Assembly: GCA_029204225.1 (NCBI GenBank)
Contig: CM055094.1
Coordinates: 11,453,153 to 11,517,152, forward strand
Reading direction: 5' to 3'
Source of the DNA: Diphasiastrum complanatum
Taxonomy: Eukaryota > Streptophyta > Lycopodiopsida > Lycopodiales > Lycopodiaceae
Length of the DNA: 64,000 nt
In this document: positions 1 to 10,481 of the stretch, piece after piece
Layout: every line of letters starts with the position of its first letter
Position numbering within the stretch: the stretch's first letter is position 1
Notes under the pieces: generated by a model
Seen by the model: the letters and a program-made list of their open reading frames with translations, nothing else
Told to the model about the DNA's origin: nothing
Database searches by the model: none
Program-made: the position numbers and the translations under genes

Positions 1-972
1 AGCAAACACACCTTAGATTTATCCTTGATAAATCCTTGAGTCTGTTCCATGTATATCTCCTCCTCAAGATAGCCATTCAAAAAAGCGTTGGAGACATCAA
101 GTTGAAACAGTTTCCACTTAAAAAATAAGACAAGAGAGATTATGATTCTTATTGTCACCATCTTTGCTACAGGAGCAAAGGTTTCTTCATGGTCAAGGCC
201 ATATATATGTGCAAAGCCTTTAGCACATAATCTTTCCTTGTACTTGTTGATGGAGCCATCATGATTGTACTTGATCTTGAACACCCACTTGCATCCAATG
301 ACATGCATGTTAGGTGGTGGATCCACTAGCTCCCATGTGTGGGTGGTGAGCAAGGCATCATATTCAATCTTCATGGCCTCATACCACTCCTTGGTATTGA
401 GGGCTTCTTGGACATCTTTGGGCTCCTCGTGAGATACAAAATAAGCATAAGTGGAATCAAGATCCACTTGTTTTCCTTTGTCATCATAAGTGAGCCTCTT
501 GGGCTCGGATCTCTCCCTCATGGATCTTCTAGGAGTGAAAATCCGAGGACTTCCATCTTCAAATCTCGACTCCTCCATATGTTGATTGTCTTCAATAACA
601 AAAGGTGATAGATTTTGAGGTTGCTTGATCTCGGCCCCTCCAAGATTGGACTTTTCTTCTTCATGAAAAACTACATCTCTACTATCAATTACTTTATAAG
701 TAGAGAGCATGTAGATTCGATAGGCTTTCTTGTTGGATGAATATCCAACCATTACTCTTTTGCTTGCACAAGGATCATCCTTCTTTCTCGTTTCCAAGGG
801 AATATGAACAAAGCATATGCATCCAAATACTCTAAGGTGATCAACCTTAGGTTTCTTCAAATAAAGTGCTTCATATGGTGACTTTCCTCCAAGTGCTACA
901 TGAGGGAGTCGATTGCAAAGATAGTTTGAACAATTGATAGCCTCACCCAAGAAGTCTTTTGGCAAGGATGCC
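1..972 (-). pseudogene. copia pol: integrase C-terminal region and RT N-terminal region
   Basis: Translating the minus strand gives, in shifting frames, the integrase C-terminal region (a YLCNRLPH segment, then VFGC) followed by the start of the RVT_2 reverse transcriptase (ETFAPVAKMVTIR, then LFQLDVSNAFLNGYLEEEIYM near position 1). These motifs are characteristic of plant copia polyproteins. The frame is lost near 973, where the upstream integrase frame stops. The YVDD active site and RNase H are beyond the window edge. No long open frame survives. Confidence 0.85.
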
Positions 973-1848
973 TCATGGTTTTGACACATTCACACAATGT
1001 TCTTTCTTTCTTTCAGCCACCCCATTTTGAGATGGTGTATATGCACAAGAAAACTCCCTTTTAATGCCTTCAAGCTCACAATAATCATGAAATTTATTGG
1101 AAGTGTACTCACCACCTCCATCACTTCTAAGAATCTTGAATTTGTATGAAAATTGCTTTTCAACTAGAGCTTTGAACTTTAGGAAATAGTCAAACACCAT
1201 AGACTTTGAAGCTAGAAGATGTACCCAAGTAGATCTAGTGAGATCATCAATGAAAGTTACAAAGAAAGTAGCATCACCCTTGCTCTTTGAAGATGAGAAG
1301 TGCACATCCGAGTGTATGAGCTCCAATGGATGTGTAGTCTTGATAGATGACTTTGAAAAAGGCTTTTTATGAGACTTAGATGTGGCACAAGCCTCACATG
1401 GCTTGAAATTCTTGGAGATAAGATTAGGCAAGCCAATACCTTTGGCTTTTTTGACCATGGACACCATAGAATTATAGTTAGGATGCCCCAACCTTCTATG
1501 CCATAGTTCCTCCAAAGAAATATGACAAGCAAAAGCACTATCACAAGAGTTAGCATACTCTTTGGGATCAAGCTTGTAGATTCCACCATATCTAGATCCA
1601 AATGCAAGGATCTCATCATGCTTCTTGATTGTACATGTATCAACATTGAAATTCACATTTAGTCCACTATAAAACAATTGCCCAGCACTAATAAGATTTT
1701 TTGTTAACTTGGGAACAAAAAGTACATTAGATAGAGAAAGAACTTTTGATGAAGAAAGCTTTAAGGGAATGGTCCCTATGCCTTCAATAGCACACTCATG
1801 ATCATTTGCTGTGTAGATGGACTTCTTGGCTCCTTCATAAGGTGACAT
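973..1848 (-). pseudogene. copia GAG-pre-integrase and integrase core
   Basis: A 291-codon frame. The first ~50 residues follow the protease (NVLFVPKLTKNLISAGQL). Next comes a GAG-pre-integrase zinc-binding segment with LWHRRLGHPNYNSM and PCEACATSKSHKKPF (the HHCC region). The rve integrase core carries the acidic residues in HSDVHF, LRSDGGGEY and the NGVAERK glutamate, so the DDE-type catalytic set is present. It integrates cDNA into the host genome. The frame ends about 25 residues after the last catalytic glutamate, and coding similarity continues in another frame. Confidence 0.9.
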
Positions 1849-1872
1849 AGATGAAAAAGAATGCTTGGAGCT

Positions 1873-2271
1873 TCACATATGTGAAGAAGCTCCATTGTCG
1901 ATATACCACGAACCATCCTTCTTGAAAGGTGATGAAGAAACACTCGAGACCATAAGAGATCCCTCTCCATCACTTGCATGAGCATCTTCCTTCTCTTCAT
2001 TAGAAATGTTGGCTTGCTTGAATTGACTCTTCTTCTTGAAGCAATTGGTGGCATAATGCCCCTTCTTGCCACAAAAGAAACACTTGATGTTTTTCTTCTT
2101 CTTCTTGGATGTGGAAGCTTGAGATGACTCATCCTCTTCTCCTTTCTCTTTGGAAATAAGATTGTTCTTGTTTGAAGAGGATTGGTGTTGATTCTTACTT
2201 CTTGTCTTGTGCTTGTCTTTGGTAAAGAGAACTTTACCATCAATGTTGAGAGACCATCTCTCCATTTTCAA
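1873..2271 (-). pseudogene. copia gag C-terminal CCHC zinc knuckle and protease start
   Basis: The frame is lysine- and serine-rich, then has CFFCGKKGHYATNC, a perfect CX2CX4HX4C nucleocapsid knuckle, at about residues 63-76. It ends in YIDNGASSHM, the aspartic protease active site in its DNGA form, which is common in plant copia elements. A stop follows at once and the 973-1848 frame carries on. It is separated from the gag core (2419-2670) by a frameshift. Confidence 0.88.
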
Positions 2272-2418
2272 GAGTTTATGCTCTTGTCTTGATTCCTAAA
2301 AAATGAGCACACTTTGGAGTGCTTCCAAACTTGGTAGCTCCTCCTTAATGGCATAACTCTGAACAAGGTTGTCATATTCCTCCTTTAACCCATTAAATAT
2401 GACTTGAACAAGTTCATT

Positions 2419-2921
2419 TTAGTTGATGGAGTCTCCTATGCATGACAATTCTCTATGGAGGTCTTTAACTCTCATTACATAAGCTGAAGCACATTCATCA
2501 CTTCTCTGTACACTTTGAAAAATTTGGTTTCTTAGTGTTAGAAGTCTAGAAGTATTCTTTGCCTCATAGATAGACTTGAGAGTATCCCAAGCATCTTTGG
2601 CATTAGTACAAGCACCAATTTTTCTTAAGATGTCATTCAAGACATTCATCTTAATATAATGCAGAGCCATCTAGCTCTTTTTTTGTACTTTGGAATTTCT
2701 TGAGGAATTTGTGGTTCTTCTTCAATGCCAAGTACAATATCCATCACATCTTGTAGTATTAAGACAGATTTCATTCTAACCTTCCAAATTGAGTAATTGG
2801 AGGTTGATAATCTTTCACTTGCTTCTAATAGAAAGACACCCATTGAAGTCATAAAGAATGATGGAAATAAAAAAAGATGGATGAAAGAATTGTTTATCTT
2901 CTCACTATAGGAACCAATCAA
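2419..2921 (-). pseudogene. copia gag N-terminal region (UBN2-type), frame-broken
   Basis: Two overlapping frames give one gag. The likely start is the methionine near 2853 (MTSMGVFLLEASERL). It runs through NYSIWKVRM, the conserved gag N-terminal motif, then, after a stop or shift around 2650-2670, TLKSIYEAKNTSRLLTLRNQ and YVMRVKDLHRELSCIGDSI, the UBN2 core. The 55155-56066 gag has the same layout, so this is a relative of that family. The break makes it non-functional. Confidence 0.85.
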
Positions 2922-3595
2922 GGGTACAAAATCAAATCCTATGTAAGACTAAGCAAAAAACTGTGAGATAGATCTCACTAGCTTGACAATCTCTCTAAAA
3001 CAAGATTTGAATTATCAAAAAAGATGAAGTATGGCAAAAGTTATGGTTCTCTGAATTTCACACGTGTGAAATACTCCAAAAATGTCAAATTGACTCAAAT
3101 ACAATCTATTTGTATGAAATAATTTGCCTAGAACCTATAAATTTTGTCTAAATCACATATAGATGAGATTGTGCAGCTTCTGGATGATTTTTGTGATCAT
3201 TCAAGTAATAAATGACATGTACACACAATTTTCCACAGGTCTAGGCACCCTACCTATGACTCTTCAAAAGCTTATAACTTCTGATTGGCTTATCCAACTA
3301 TCATGATTCAAATTGCATCAGATTCTACCATTTCTAGCTTTCTAGTGGGCTAATTTGCATGAAATTCGGATCTAAGGTGAGAGACAACCACCAAACTGAA
3401 AATGGGCGGATTTCACACGTGCCAGCACCTGAAATTCCGTACAGTACCTGATCTGGACCATTCAATGTGGTTTGAAGCCCTAAATCACTAGAAAATTGCA
3501 AACTAGCTAGAAAGTAGAATCTAGACAATTCCTAGATTGAAATCTGATCAAATTTGCAAACTTTTTGATTAGATTTGCTTGTAAAACTTAGGTAG
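2922..3595 (-). other. 5' leader of copia element 1
   Basis: This is the untranslated stretch between the PBS and gag. No coding frame is supported. It contains a perfect CACACGTGTG palindrome at 3059-3068 and a partial copy (CACACGT) at 3414-3420 followed within 30 bp by CCGTACAGTAC. These are the module seen in other elements of the window. Confidence 0.6.
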
Positions 3596-3607
3596 GCTCT
3601 GATACCA
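3596..3607 (-). promoter_or_regulatory. Primer binding site (initiator Met tRNA)
   Basis: The plus strand reads GCTCTGATACCA, so the element strand reads TGGTATCAGAGC. This is the standard plant copia PBS, complementary to the 3' end of initiator methionine tRNA. It directly abuts the LTR end CA and fixes element polarity. Confidence 0.9.
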
Positions 3608-4192
3608 TGCTGAATTCACACGTTTGGGACGCCCTACACATGTACTTTTGATCTCCTAAGCCCAATAATACCATAAAGATCAGACTAGCATTGGTTGACA
3701 ATAGGAAAGCTGATCATACAGGAAATATTATTGTGTTACAAGCAAGATCCGTCAACAAAACATAAGACTAAGCATCATAAATGCCTCAACTCGACTAGAG
3801 AGAGAAAATAGGAAGTACATAACTTGTGTAGAGAGAGAGGGCACAAAGATCTTGTCTCCAAATTTGCATTACACACAAATTTCATCATCTTCTCAATGAG
3901 AGTACATCACATATATATAGATCCATGGACTCTCCTCCTACTTTGAGTTGAATTGGAGTTGTGAATCCACCTCTCAAGCTATCTAGACTTATTCAAGCCA
4001 CCTCACTATGTCTAATTGTGCCACCTAGTCTTTTCATGCATTAAATGTGGCATGCAAAGTACAGATGGCAATTCCTATGGTAGCTCGAGTTTCTACTTCT
4101 ACCTACCTTGAATATTTTAATCTAAGATGGGTCTTTACTAAGCCAAAAGAGCTCAAATCATCTTTGGTATTTTTAGGACCCTACTCACAACA
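3608..4192 (-). repeat. 5' LTR of copia element 1 (585 bp)
   Basis: On the element strand it begins TGTTGTGAG and ends ATTCAGCA next to the PBS. The right boundary is supported by the abrupt start of an unrelated plus-strand copia RT frame. The partner LTR is outside the window, so divergence cannot be assessed. Confidence 0.8.
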
Positions 4193-4498
4193 TTAGATAG
4201 ATTTTTCAATATTTTGACAAATCAAACTTGGAAGCTTGTTGATCTACATTATGGAAAGAAGCCTCTTACTTGTAAACGGATATATAGATTGAAATATAAT
4301 CAAGATGGTTCCATTCATAAGTATAAAGCTAGACTTGTAGCAAAAGGTTTTTTGCAAGTCAAAGACATAGATTATGATGAAACCTTTGCACCTGTTGCAA
4401 AGCTTGTGACCATTAGATTAATCTATGTCTTGCTGCTTCTTTCAAATGGGAGCTCTTCCAACTTGATGTGACAAATGCTTTCTTGAATGGATGCAATT
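4193..4498 (+). pseudogene. copia reverse transcriptase N-terminal fragment
   Basis: From the LTR boundary the plus strand reads NQTWKLVDL, then CKRIYRLKYNQDGSIHKYKARLVAKGF and ETFAPVAKLVTIR, the first ~85 residues of the RVT_2 domain. The frame is lost at about 4440, although the LFQLDVTNAFLNG equivalent is still readable in a second frame up to 4490. Similarity then stops at unrelated T-rich DNA. No YVDD motif is present. It is the target into which element 1 inserted. Confidence 0.85.
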
Positions 4499-4904
4499 TA
4501 ACACTTTTTTCCTGGTATATATTTTACATTTTTTATTTTATTTTCTCTTTTTCCTTGCTTTGTTATTCTCTTTTTGCATGCCTATTTTTGTATCATTTTC
4601 TTGTTTATATTAATGCCTATACTTATTCACTTTCTGTTCATCTTCCTTTTCTATAAGTGTCCATTTGTCATGAATGTTCTAGGTCAACAAATGATAGACT
4701 ACACCATATGAAATAGATTTATCACACTTAGGCCCATCTCATTTCTGTCTATACGATATCTCAATATTCCCAATTAAGCATACAATCATTCATTGAGATA
4801 CGTCTTTCACATAAGAATTTATATTTTGAGCCACTGTCATATTTTACTCCTGAAGTTCTTCACTTACATCACACAGCTCCATTCCTCCATACAAGACTCT
4901 TGTT
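4499..4904. other. Non-coding, T-rich, nothing recognised
   Basis: The sequence is T-rich at 4500-4660 and then mixed. No family, RNA gene or repeat was recognised, and the short open frame there is compositional. Confidence 0.5.
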
Positions 4905-5235
4905 AAATCTTAACCATAGCATCCTGTTAAATCTCAACCGGAGTATCTTGTTAAATCTCAACCGGAGCATCCTGTTAAATCTTGACTGGAGCATCTTGTC
5001 AGATCTCGACTAGAGCTCCCCCTCAGATCTCAACCGAAGGACTTCTATCAACTCTCGACCGGAGCACTTACTCAGACCTCGAACGGAACACCCACTCAGA
5101 TCTCGACAAGAGCACCCACTCAGATCTCGACGGGAGCGCCCACTCAAATCTTGACTGGAGCACCCACTCAGATCTCGACTAGAGCACCCACTCAGATCTT
5201 GATCGGAGCACCTCACTCAAATCTCAACCGGAGGT
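4905..5235 (+). repeat. Minisatellite, ~24-bp unit, >10 copies
   Basis: A unit approximating ACTCAGATCTCGACTGGAGC plus CCCA repeats about every 24 bp. Because 24 is a multiple of three, both strands stay open across the array and produce artefactual frames with an eight-residue repeat (STHSDLDW-like). Outer copies are more diverged (TGTTAAATCTCAACCGGAGC) than central ones (5085-5200), as expected for local expansion. The core TCTCGACCG recurs in the array at 5925-6250. Confidence 0.85.
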
Positions 5236-5568
5236 TCCAATTTCAAAACTCAACGGAATCTCACGTCCCATCTCGCCTGAAGCCAGACGATGACGTCCAT
5301 AAATGCCACAACAATGACGCCATTCGCACCTTAGCAAAGTGCAAATTCTGGACTTTCTTGCGACAATCTGCTGGCGATCTTCCTGCTCCTGTACTCAATT
5401 TTGGCACTCTCTTGTTCCATGCTTCTGTCCTTGTTACACTCCATCTCCACCAAGTATCCACCATCGTGGTTTAATCCCCATTCAAAGCACCATTAACAAC
5501 ACTTTCCAAACCTAAGATCGCCTGCAGAATACTTATCAATTTGAAACTTTCTGTAGTCTGAGGGGTAG

Positions 5569-6441
5569 TGTCATGAAAGCATTCATCATGCTCCCGTTAC
5601 ACTATTGACAACAACATCATCAACATAAAACACTTGCTTTTTTCTAGTTCATTCACCACCTCCACAAATCCATTTCCAGAATTATCCACCTTCCCAACAT
5701 CTTCGTCCTTGATCGACACCTCAACATCTTCTACTTTCAGACATTATACCTTCCATTTTTTCTTAACCAACCTAATTTTGTCACCACCCTTTCATTCCGA
5801 AACATACTTCGCTTTACACACATCTTCCAATCCCTTCTCGACCGACGCCTTCACCTGTCTTCTCACCAGAACCATTCCAATCCCTTCTCGACAGACGACC
5901 TTTCAATCACTTTGCGACCATCCACTCCCACTCGACTGAAGCCTCCGTTCCATCTTGACAGAGCCATTCAGTCCCATCTCAATCAAAGCCTCCATCCCAT
6001 CTCGATCGAGCCATTCAGTCCCATCTCGATCGAAGCCTCCGTTCCATCTCGACCGAGCCATTCAGTCTCATCTCGACCGAAGCCTCCATTCCATCTCGAC
6101 CAAGCCATTCAGTCTCATCTCGATCAAAGCCTCCATCTCAACCAAAGCCACTAGTCAATTCTCAACCGACGCCACCAGTCAATTCTCAACCGACGCCACC
6201 AGTCAAATCTCAACCGACGCCACCCTTAACCTTGTCTCAAATCTCAACCGACACACTTTATCCAGAACACTGTTTTTTCTATTTTTTCACCATATCTTCT
6301 AACCCTACTTCCAGTTTCGATGACCCCGATGCTAATAAGATCGACATTCAGCTGTGCAAATTGGATATTATAGAGATGCAGACCTGGTACCAGTAAGTAG
6401 AATCCTTTTTCAAGACAATTGAATTCCAAATTCCTGTCATG
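5569..6441 (+). repeat. Putative LTR between PPT-like and PBS-like sequences
   Basis: A purine tract TGAGGGGTAG precedes TGTCATGAAAGC at 5569. At 6444-6458 the plus strand reads TGGGTATCAGAGTCC, close to the copia PBS. An LTR of roughly 870 bp beginning TGTCA and ending CCTGTCA would fit between them. It contains the 5925-6250 minisatellite. No second copy is in the window, so the boundaries rest only on these motifs. Confidence 0.4.
5925..6250 (+). repeat. Minisatellite, 23-bp subunits in a ~46-bp dimer
   Basis: Two alternating subunits share the core CATCTCGACCGA: one continues AGCCTCCGTTC, the other GCCATTCAGTC. Together they make a higher-order unit of about 46-47 bp present about four times. 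The array then decays into a ~23-bp variant TCTCAACCGACGCCACCAGT at 6150-6230. The open frames across it are artefacts of the repeat. Confidence 0.8.
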
Positions 6442-6705
6442 ACTGGGTATCAGAGTCCATACCTACTACACATGGCGTACGCAAATTATTATGCTACTGC
6501 AAGATCGTGCCAACTCATAGTTTCCCTTGTCAAGAACTATGTTTATAACATATCTTTTGTGGTGGCTGATTTGCAACCCTTTGGGCTCCCTTGAGGACCA
6601 AATGTTGTCACCAAGACACTCTAGAAGATTGAGCAGACAACATATTTCAAATATATAGATCCCTCAGTGGATAAATGGAAGAATAAAGATGGGTGCCGGA
6701 TAGAG
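6442..6705 (+). other. PBS-like site and unrecognised internal sequence
   Basis: After the PBS-like TGGGTATCAGAGTCC the plus strand has a short frame from the ATG near 6474, interrupted by stops. I do not recognise the product and no gag motif (W-K-M, CCHC) is visible. It ends where the next LTR begins at 6706. Confidence 0.3.
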
Positions 6706-7537
6706 TGTGGAAAAAGTACAAAAAGGACCAAGAGTGGATCCTACTCTGATCCTCAAGAGGGATTGGTTGTCAGATTACTTGATCTATCAATCTACTTGAG
6801 ATTAAGATCAATCTAGATCAATTCTAGACACAAAATCCTAACAAGAACAATCATTAATTGAAGGTAGGTGTACTTTCTGGTTTCCCACGTGTGAAACCCT
6901 GTCTGAGTACGGACTACAACCTGAAAATCAAGTACACATTGATAGCACGTCAAAACAATCAAAACAAATGTAGACAAATGGAGAGAATCACTCAAAATTG
7001 CTTCCAAAACCAAGATTGGTGTCTCACAATGATTATGGCCAAATGTGGCTCTATATATACAATAAGTGGGAGATCGTGGTATTGATCATCCCTTTGATCC
7101 CAAATGTGTGAAGGTGCTTTGTCATATGATGATTCATCATGCAAAACTTACACTTGGACAAAACCTTCTATTTTGAGCACTTTTGGTCTATTTTCCTTCT
7201 ATATGGAGATCTACTTGGAAATCTTATAGAACTCAAAATTCGCCTACTTCAGCTTATTCCACATGTGTGAGCTATCCTCTACACATGGGATATGACACCT
7301 AACCAAAGGATGTGGCTCATGCAATCAATAGATTGATGCCATGTGTCATATGTCTAGAAAACTAGTTTTTGGCCTTTTTAGCCACTAGAACTTGAATTGA
7401 ATCATATGTACAACCTATATGATTATGGTACATGACAAGTACACTAGTTTCACACGTGGGAATAGGCTCCACACATGTGTGTTTATCTATATACAAGATT
7501 TTTGGCCTCTACCAAGCTTATTTTTGCATTTTTCACA
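6706..7537 (-). repeat. LTR, family D (832 bp)
   Basis: The plus strand begins TGTGGAAAAAGTAC and ends GCATTTTTCACA, giving inverted TGTG/CACA termini. It is homologous along its length to 22005-22805. To its right the minus strand reads AGATTTTTGAGGAG directly before TGTGAAAAATGC, a PPT placement like that of family A. So this is a 3' LTR of a minus-strand element. It contains near-matches of the CACACGTGTG module (6884-6893) followed by GTACGG. Confidence 0.85.
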
Positions 7538-7660
7538 CTCCTCAAAAATCTAGCTTGATGGAAAACATGATGATCTTGAACTTGACTCCATGAGCTGAAT
7601 TGGTCTTTTCTGGTTCAAAAGGTGTGAAGATCAGCCAATGAGCTTGATGTTGATCTGAAA

Positions 7661-8968
7661 TCACCATATCCATGATAGTGCTTCTTTGATGTTGATGAAC
7701 TTGAGAGCTTTGCACCATCCTAGCATCTTCGAAATTGATTCCTTCCAAATTTCATGTAGATGCTTGACTTTGAGGCTTACTCCTTCTTCATGTGCATGCT
7801 CCTCCATGAGAAAATAAAGATTTCTTCTTGAATTATTAGGATCATAAAGATCTAACATCATGTTACCATGATCTAGAGAATTAGACTTATCCAAATTGGC
7901 AAGACTATGCATGCTATAATAACAAAGTGTTTGCATCATATCTTCATGCTTGTTTACCATGATAATCTCAGATCCAATGAGGCTAAATACTTCATTATGG
8001 AGATAAGTGTCTTTAGAAGATGATTCACTTACTCTCATAAAGAGTTTACAATTTGCCTCAATACAAATTTTCAAACTATGAGTGAACAATTCACTTTTGC
8101 TCTTACATGACTCAAGAGCATACATTTGATGAAATAACCATTTGCTTTCTAATGGATTTAAAATCAATTTCAACCTTTTAAGAACATCATCTATGTTCTC
8201 AAGAGAGACTTCATACTCAACTAGTATGGCTTTACTCCAATTTTGAGATGCAATGATCTCACTAAAGCAAATTGATTTATCAAATGACATAAGAGAAGTA
8301 AGTATGAGATGTATACCACATGAAATATGCTCCTCTTTCCCTTGAAATGTGAGCCACATGGAATCTACCAACCTTTTTCCATCTTGATCATGAATTATCA
8401 ATTCATAATCATAGAATCCTTTGAGTTGATGAAGAGATGTGAGATCCATGCCTTGGATCTTCCCAAGAACCAATCTTCCATTGCTCTTTCCTTCATAAGA
8501 CTCCCTCTTAATGATTGCATCATAAGAAGTAGAAACCTCAAGGACATTAGAAGCCATGAAAAAAATGATTAGTACCTTCAACATAAGGATGATTGAAGTA
8601 CTTTCTTTTTTCAAACAAGAAATTCTACTCAATCTTTTAGGTAATGAATCATATGATAATGATTCTTCCTCACTATCATTCACAATGACATCATTCAAAG
8701 TACATCCTACTTTGAACTCTTCGCATACTTCTCTTCTTCTTGACTTGTGACTATCTCCCTCACTAAGTCTCTTGATAGAACCATTTGATCTATTCTCTTC
8801 ATAAAGACATGTGACTCTACTTTCTGGAAAAATGACTTTCTTGGAATCATAACAAAAGGATGTAAAAGAACCATCTCCTTCATGAATGCACCTAGCAACA
8901 TCTTTTTCCATATGATCGAAAAAAATCATTAGCAACAATCTTTTCCAAGGAAGAACGTTCACCTCCAT
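7661..8968 (-). CDS. Unrecognised 435-codon ORF in place of pol
   Basis: I do not recognise this protein. It is the longest open frame in the left half of the window, on the element strand, and it ends about 120 bp before the 3' LTR. Visible features: a basic, serine-rich N-terminal part (KSRRREVCEEF), an acidic patch (NDSEEESLS), one hydrophobic stretch around residues 125-145 (SIILMLKVLIIFFMASNVL) that could be a membrane segment, and a mixed-charge C-terminal half with spaced cysteines. There is no DDE, YVDD, RNase H or zinc-knuckle motif. Coding-looking sequence continues upstream to about 9210 in two other frames, including an RSRSRS run, so the ancestral protein was probably longer and this copy has frameshifts. 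Candidates are a captured host transcript or an element-specific extra protein. Confidence 0.45.
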   Translation of the reverse strand: MEVNVLPWKRLLLMIFFDHMEKDVARCIHEGDGSFTSFCYDSKKVIFPESRVTCLYEENRSNGSIKRLSEGDSHKSRRREVCEEFKVGCTLNDVIVNDSEEESLSYDSLPKRLSRISCLKKESTSIILMLKVLIIFFMASNVLEVSTSYDAIIKRESYEGKSNGRLVLGKIQGMDLTSLHQLKGFYDYELIIHDQDGKRLVDSMWLTFQGKEEHISCGIHLILTSLMSFDKSICFSEIIASQNWSKAILVEYEVSLENIDDVLKRLKLILNPLESKWLFHQMYALESCKSKSELFTHSLKICIEANCKLFMRVSESSSKDTYLHNEVFSLIGSEIIMVNKHEDMMQTLCYYSMHSLANLDKSNSLDHGNMMLDLYDPNNSRRNLYFLMEEHAHEEGVSLKVKHLHEIWKESISKMLGWCKALKFINIKEALSWIW

Positions 8969-9707
8969 GTGAAGTTAGCTCTTTCCTTACCTTTTGCATG
9001 CTTGCACTTGCCATGAAGAACCATTGAAACACCATCATTATCCTCAAGTATAGCCAAGTTAGCACAAAGATGATCATCTCCAAGAAGCATATTAGATCTT
9101 GACCTAGATCTAGCATAAGGAAGCTTTTTAGACTTTGCTTAAGATCCACCAATCTTATTGATGCTAAAAGGGAACTTTGGAAAGTTGAGACCAATCTCCT
9201 TTCGCTTCCATCCTTTTTGTTAGCCATAACAAAAGCATTAAGCTTGAAAAGTCTACCTTGTCTATTGCCCCTAGCAACCAAGATTTCTTCCTTTGTAATG
9301 AAACAAGCATCACTACCAAACTTTACCATGTATCCTTTCTCTATCATTTGACCAACACTTAGCAAATTCTTTGAAAGTGAAGGAATGTAAAGAACACCAT
9401 CAAGTATTGCTTTCCTATTAGTAGAGAGACAAATAGGAATTGAACCAATACCTTCAATCACACACTCACCACCATTGGCCATGTGAATTGCTTTTTTGGC
9501 TCCATCATAAGTGACGAAAGAAGTAAAGAACTCCTTGTGACTAGTCATGTGTGAACTAGCTCCACTATCAATCCACCATGAATCTTTGTCACCTTCACTT
9601 GATATTGGACTTGAAGAACACATCAAAAGAGAATCACCACCACCTAGATCCTCATCATTAGTAGTAAAGTTGATTTGCTTGCTACCTTCATCTCTTTGCT
9701 TCTTCAA
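8892..9707 (-). pseudogene. copia protease and GAG-pre-integrase start, fused into unrecognised sequence
   Basis: The frame contains WWIDSGASSHM (aspartic protease active site) at about residues 45-55. It continues through the region typical of copia protease (VLYIPSLSKNLLSVGQM) to GRLFKLN, which normally leads into the integrase HHCC domain. Here retroelement similarity stops at about 9210, where LWHxRLGH should appear. The remaining ~110 residues are hydrophobic and unlike integrase; a better-looking coding frame runs in parallel. So the pol segment was replaced at this junction. Confidence 0.8.
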
Positions 9708-9713
9708 ACATTC

Positions 9714-10481
9714 ATTTGCAAAATGCCCTTTGATTACACAATAAAAGCATTTTAACGTAGACTTATCTTTCTATTTGTCAAAAGAGAAAGTCTCACCTTG
9801 ATTTTGCCCTTTAGACCACTTGCCTTTGCCTTTGCCCTTGAACTTGCCTTTGATGAACATAGCCTCTTCTTCATAATAAGATGTCGATGTAGATCCACCT
9901 CCTCTTGATTGAAGCCTATACTCCTCATTCACCAAGATCTCTTGCAAATCCACAATACTTGACAAAGTCTTTTGAATAGAAAAACTTTGAACAAGATTAG
10001 CATGATCATCCAACAAGCCATTAAGTATAACTTGAACAAGTTCTACTTCCTTAATGCTTTCATCAATACATGCTAACTCATCATTGAATGCTTTAACTCT
10101 CAAAACAAAAGCATGAGTACTATCTTCCTTCTTTTGCAAACTTTGAAAGATTTGCCTCCTAAGAGTAATCACTCTTGATGTAGACTTGGATTCATAAAGC
10201 TTCTTCAAAGCTTCCCAAGCCTCCAAAAATGATGTGCACTTACCAACTTCCTTGAGAAGTTCATTGGTAACATTCATCTTAATCATGTGTAGAGCTTTAT
10301 TTGCTCTGTTGTCATACCTCACTTGATCTTGAGGTGCTTGAGGCCTCTCCTCCACGCTTGCAACAACCTCCATCAACTCATTCATCTCCAATAAGGACTC
10401 CATCCTCACCTTCCAAGTAGAATAGTTGATTGAGGTAAGTCTATCATTGCTCTCCAACATAAAGCCTCCACTTGTAGCCAT
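9714..10481 (-). pseudogene. copia gag (UBN2-type) with CCHC knuckle
   Basis: The likely start is the methionine whose codon occupies 10479-10481 (MATSGGFMLESNDRL), not the more distal ATG at 10547. The core has NYSTWKVRMESLL, then ALHMIKMNV, KLYESKSTSRVITLRRQ and VLRVKAFNDEL, the capsid-like UBN2 domain. A basic KGKFKGKGKGKW tail precedes a stop at about 9771. The knuckle CFYCVIKGHFANEC (CX2CX4HX4C) lies just after the stop at about 9714-9755. One stop therefore separates capsid from nucleocapsid. Confidence 0.88.

Larger units (their letters stand above)
1..4192 (-). mobile_element. Ty1/copia element 1, 5' part (LTR to RT), cut by window edge
   Basis: On the minus strand the order is 5' LTR (3608-4192), PBS (3596-3607), leader, gag, zinc knuckle, protease, integrase and the start of reverse transcriptase. 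Integrase before RT identifies Ty1/copia. RNase H and the 3' LTR would lie left of the window. The coding part is broken into several frames, so the copy is defective. It sits inside a plus-strand copia RT fragment that resumes at 4193. The target duplication cannot be checked because one end is missing. Confidence 0.9.

Noticed and set aside
4982-5474. Open frames with eight-residue repeats (possible repeat protein)
   Set aside because: The repeat period of 24 bp keeps both strands open; flanking sequence is non-coding and the array is a minisatellite.
5634-6302. Ser/Pro/His-rich frames of 80-115 codons
   Set aside because: Same reason: the 23/46-bp array and CT-rich composition create them. 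No start context or conserved motif.
7661-8968. Envelope-like protein of an endogenous virus
   Set aside because: Only one hydrophobic stretch is visible, with no signal peptide, cleavage site or coiled coil. The evidence is too weak to call it env-like.
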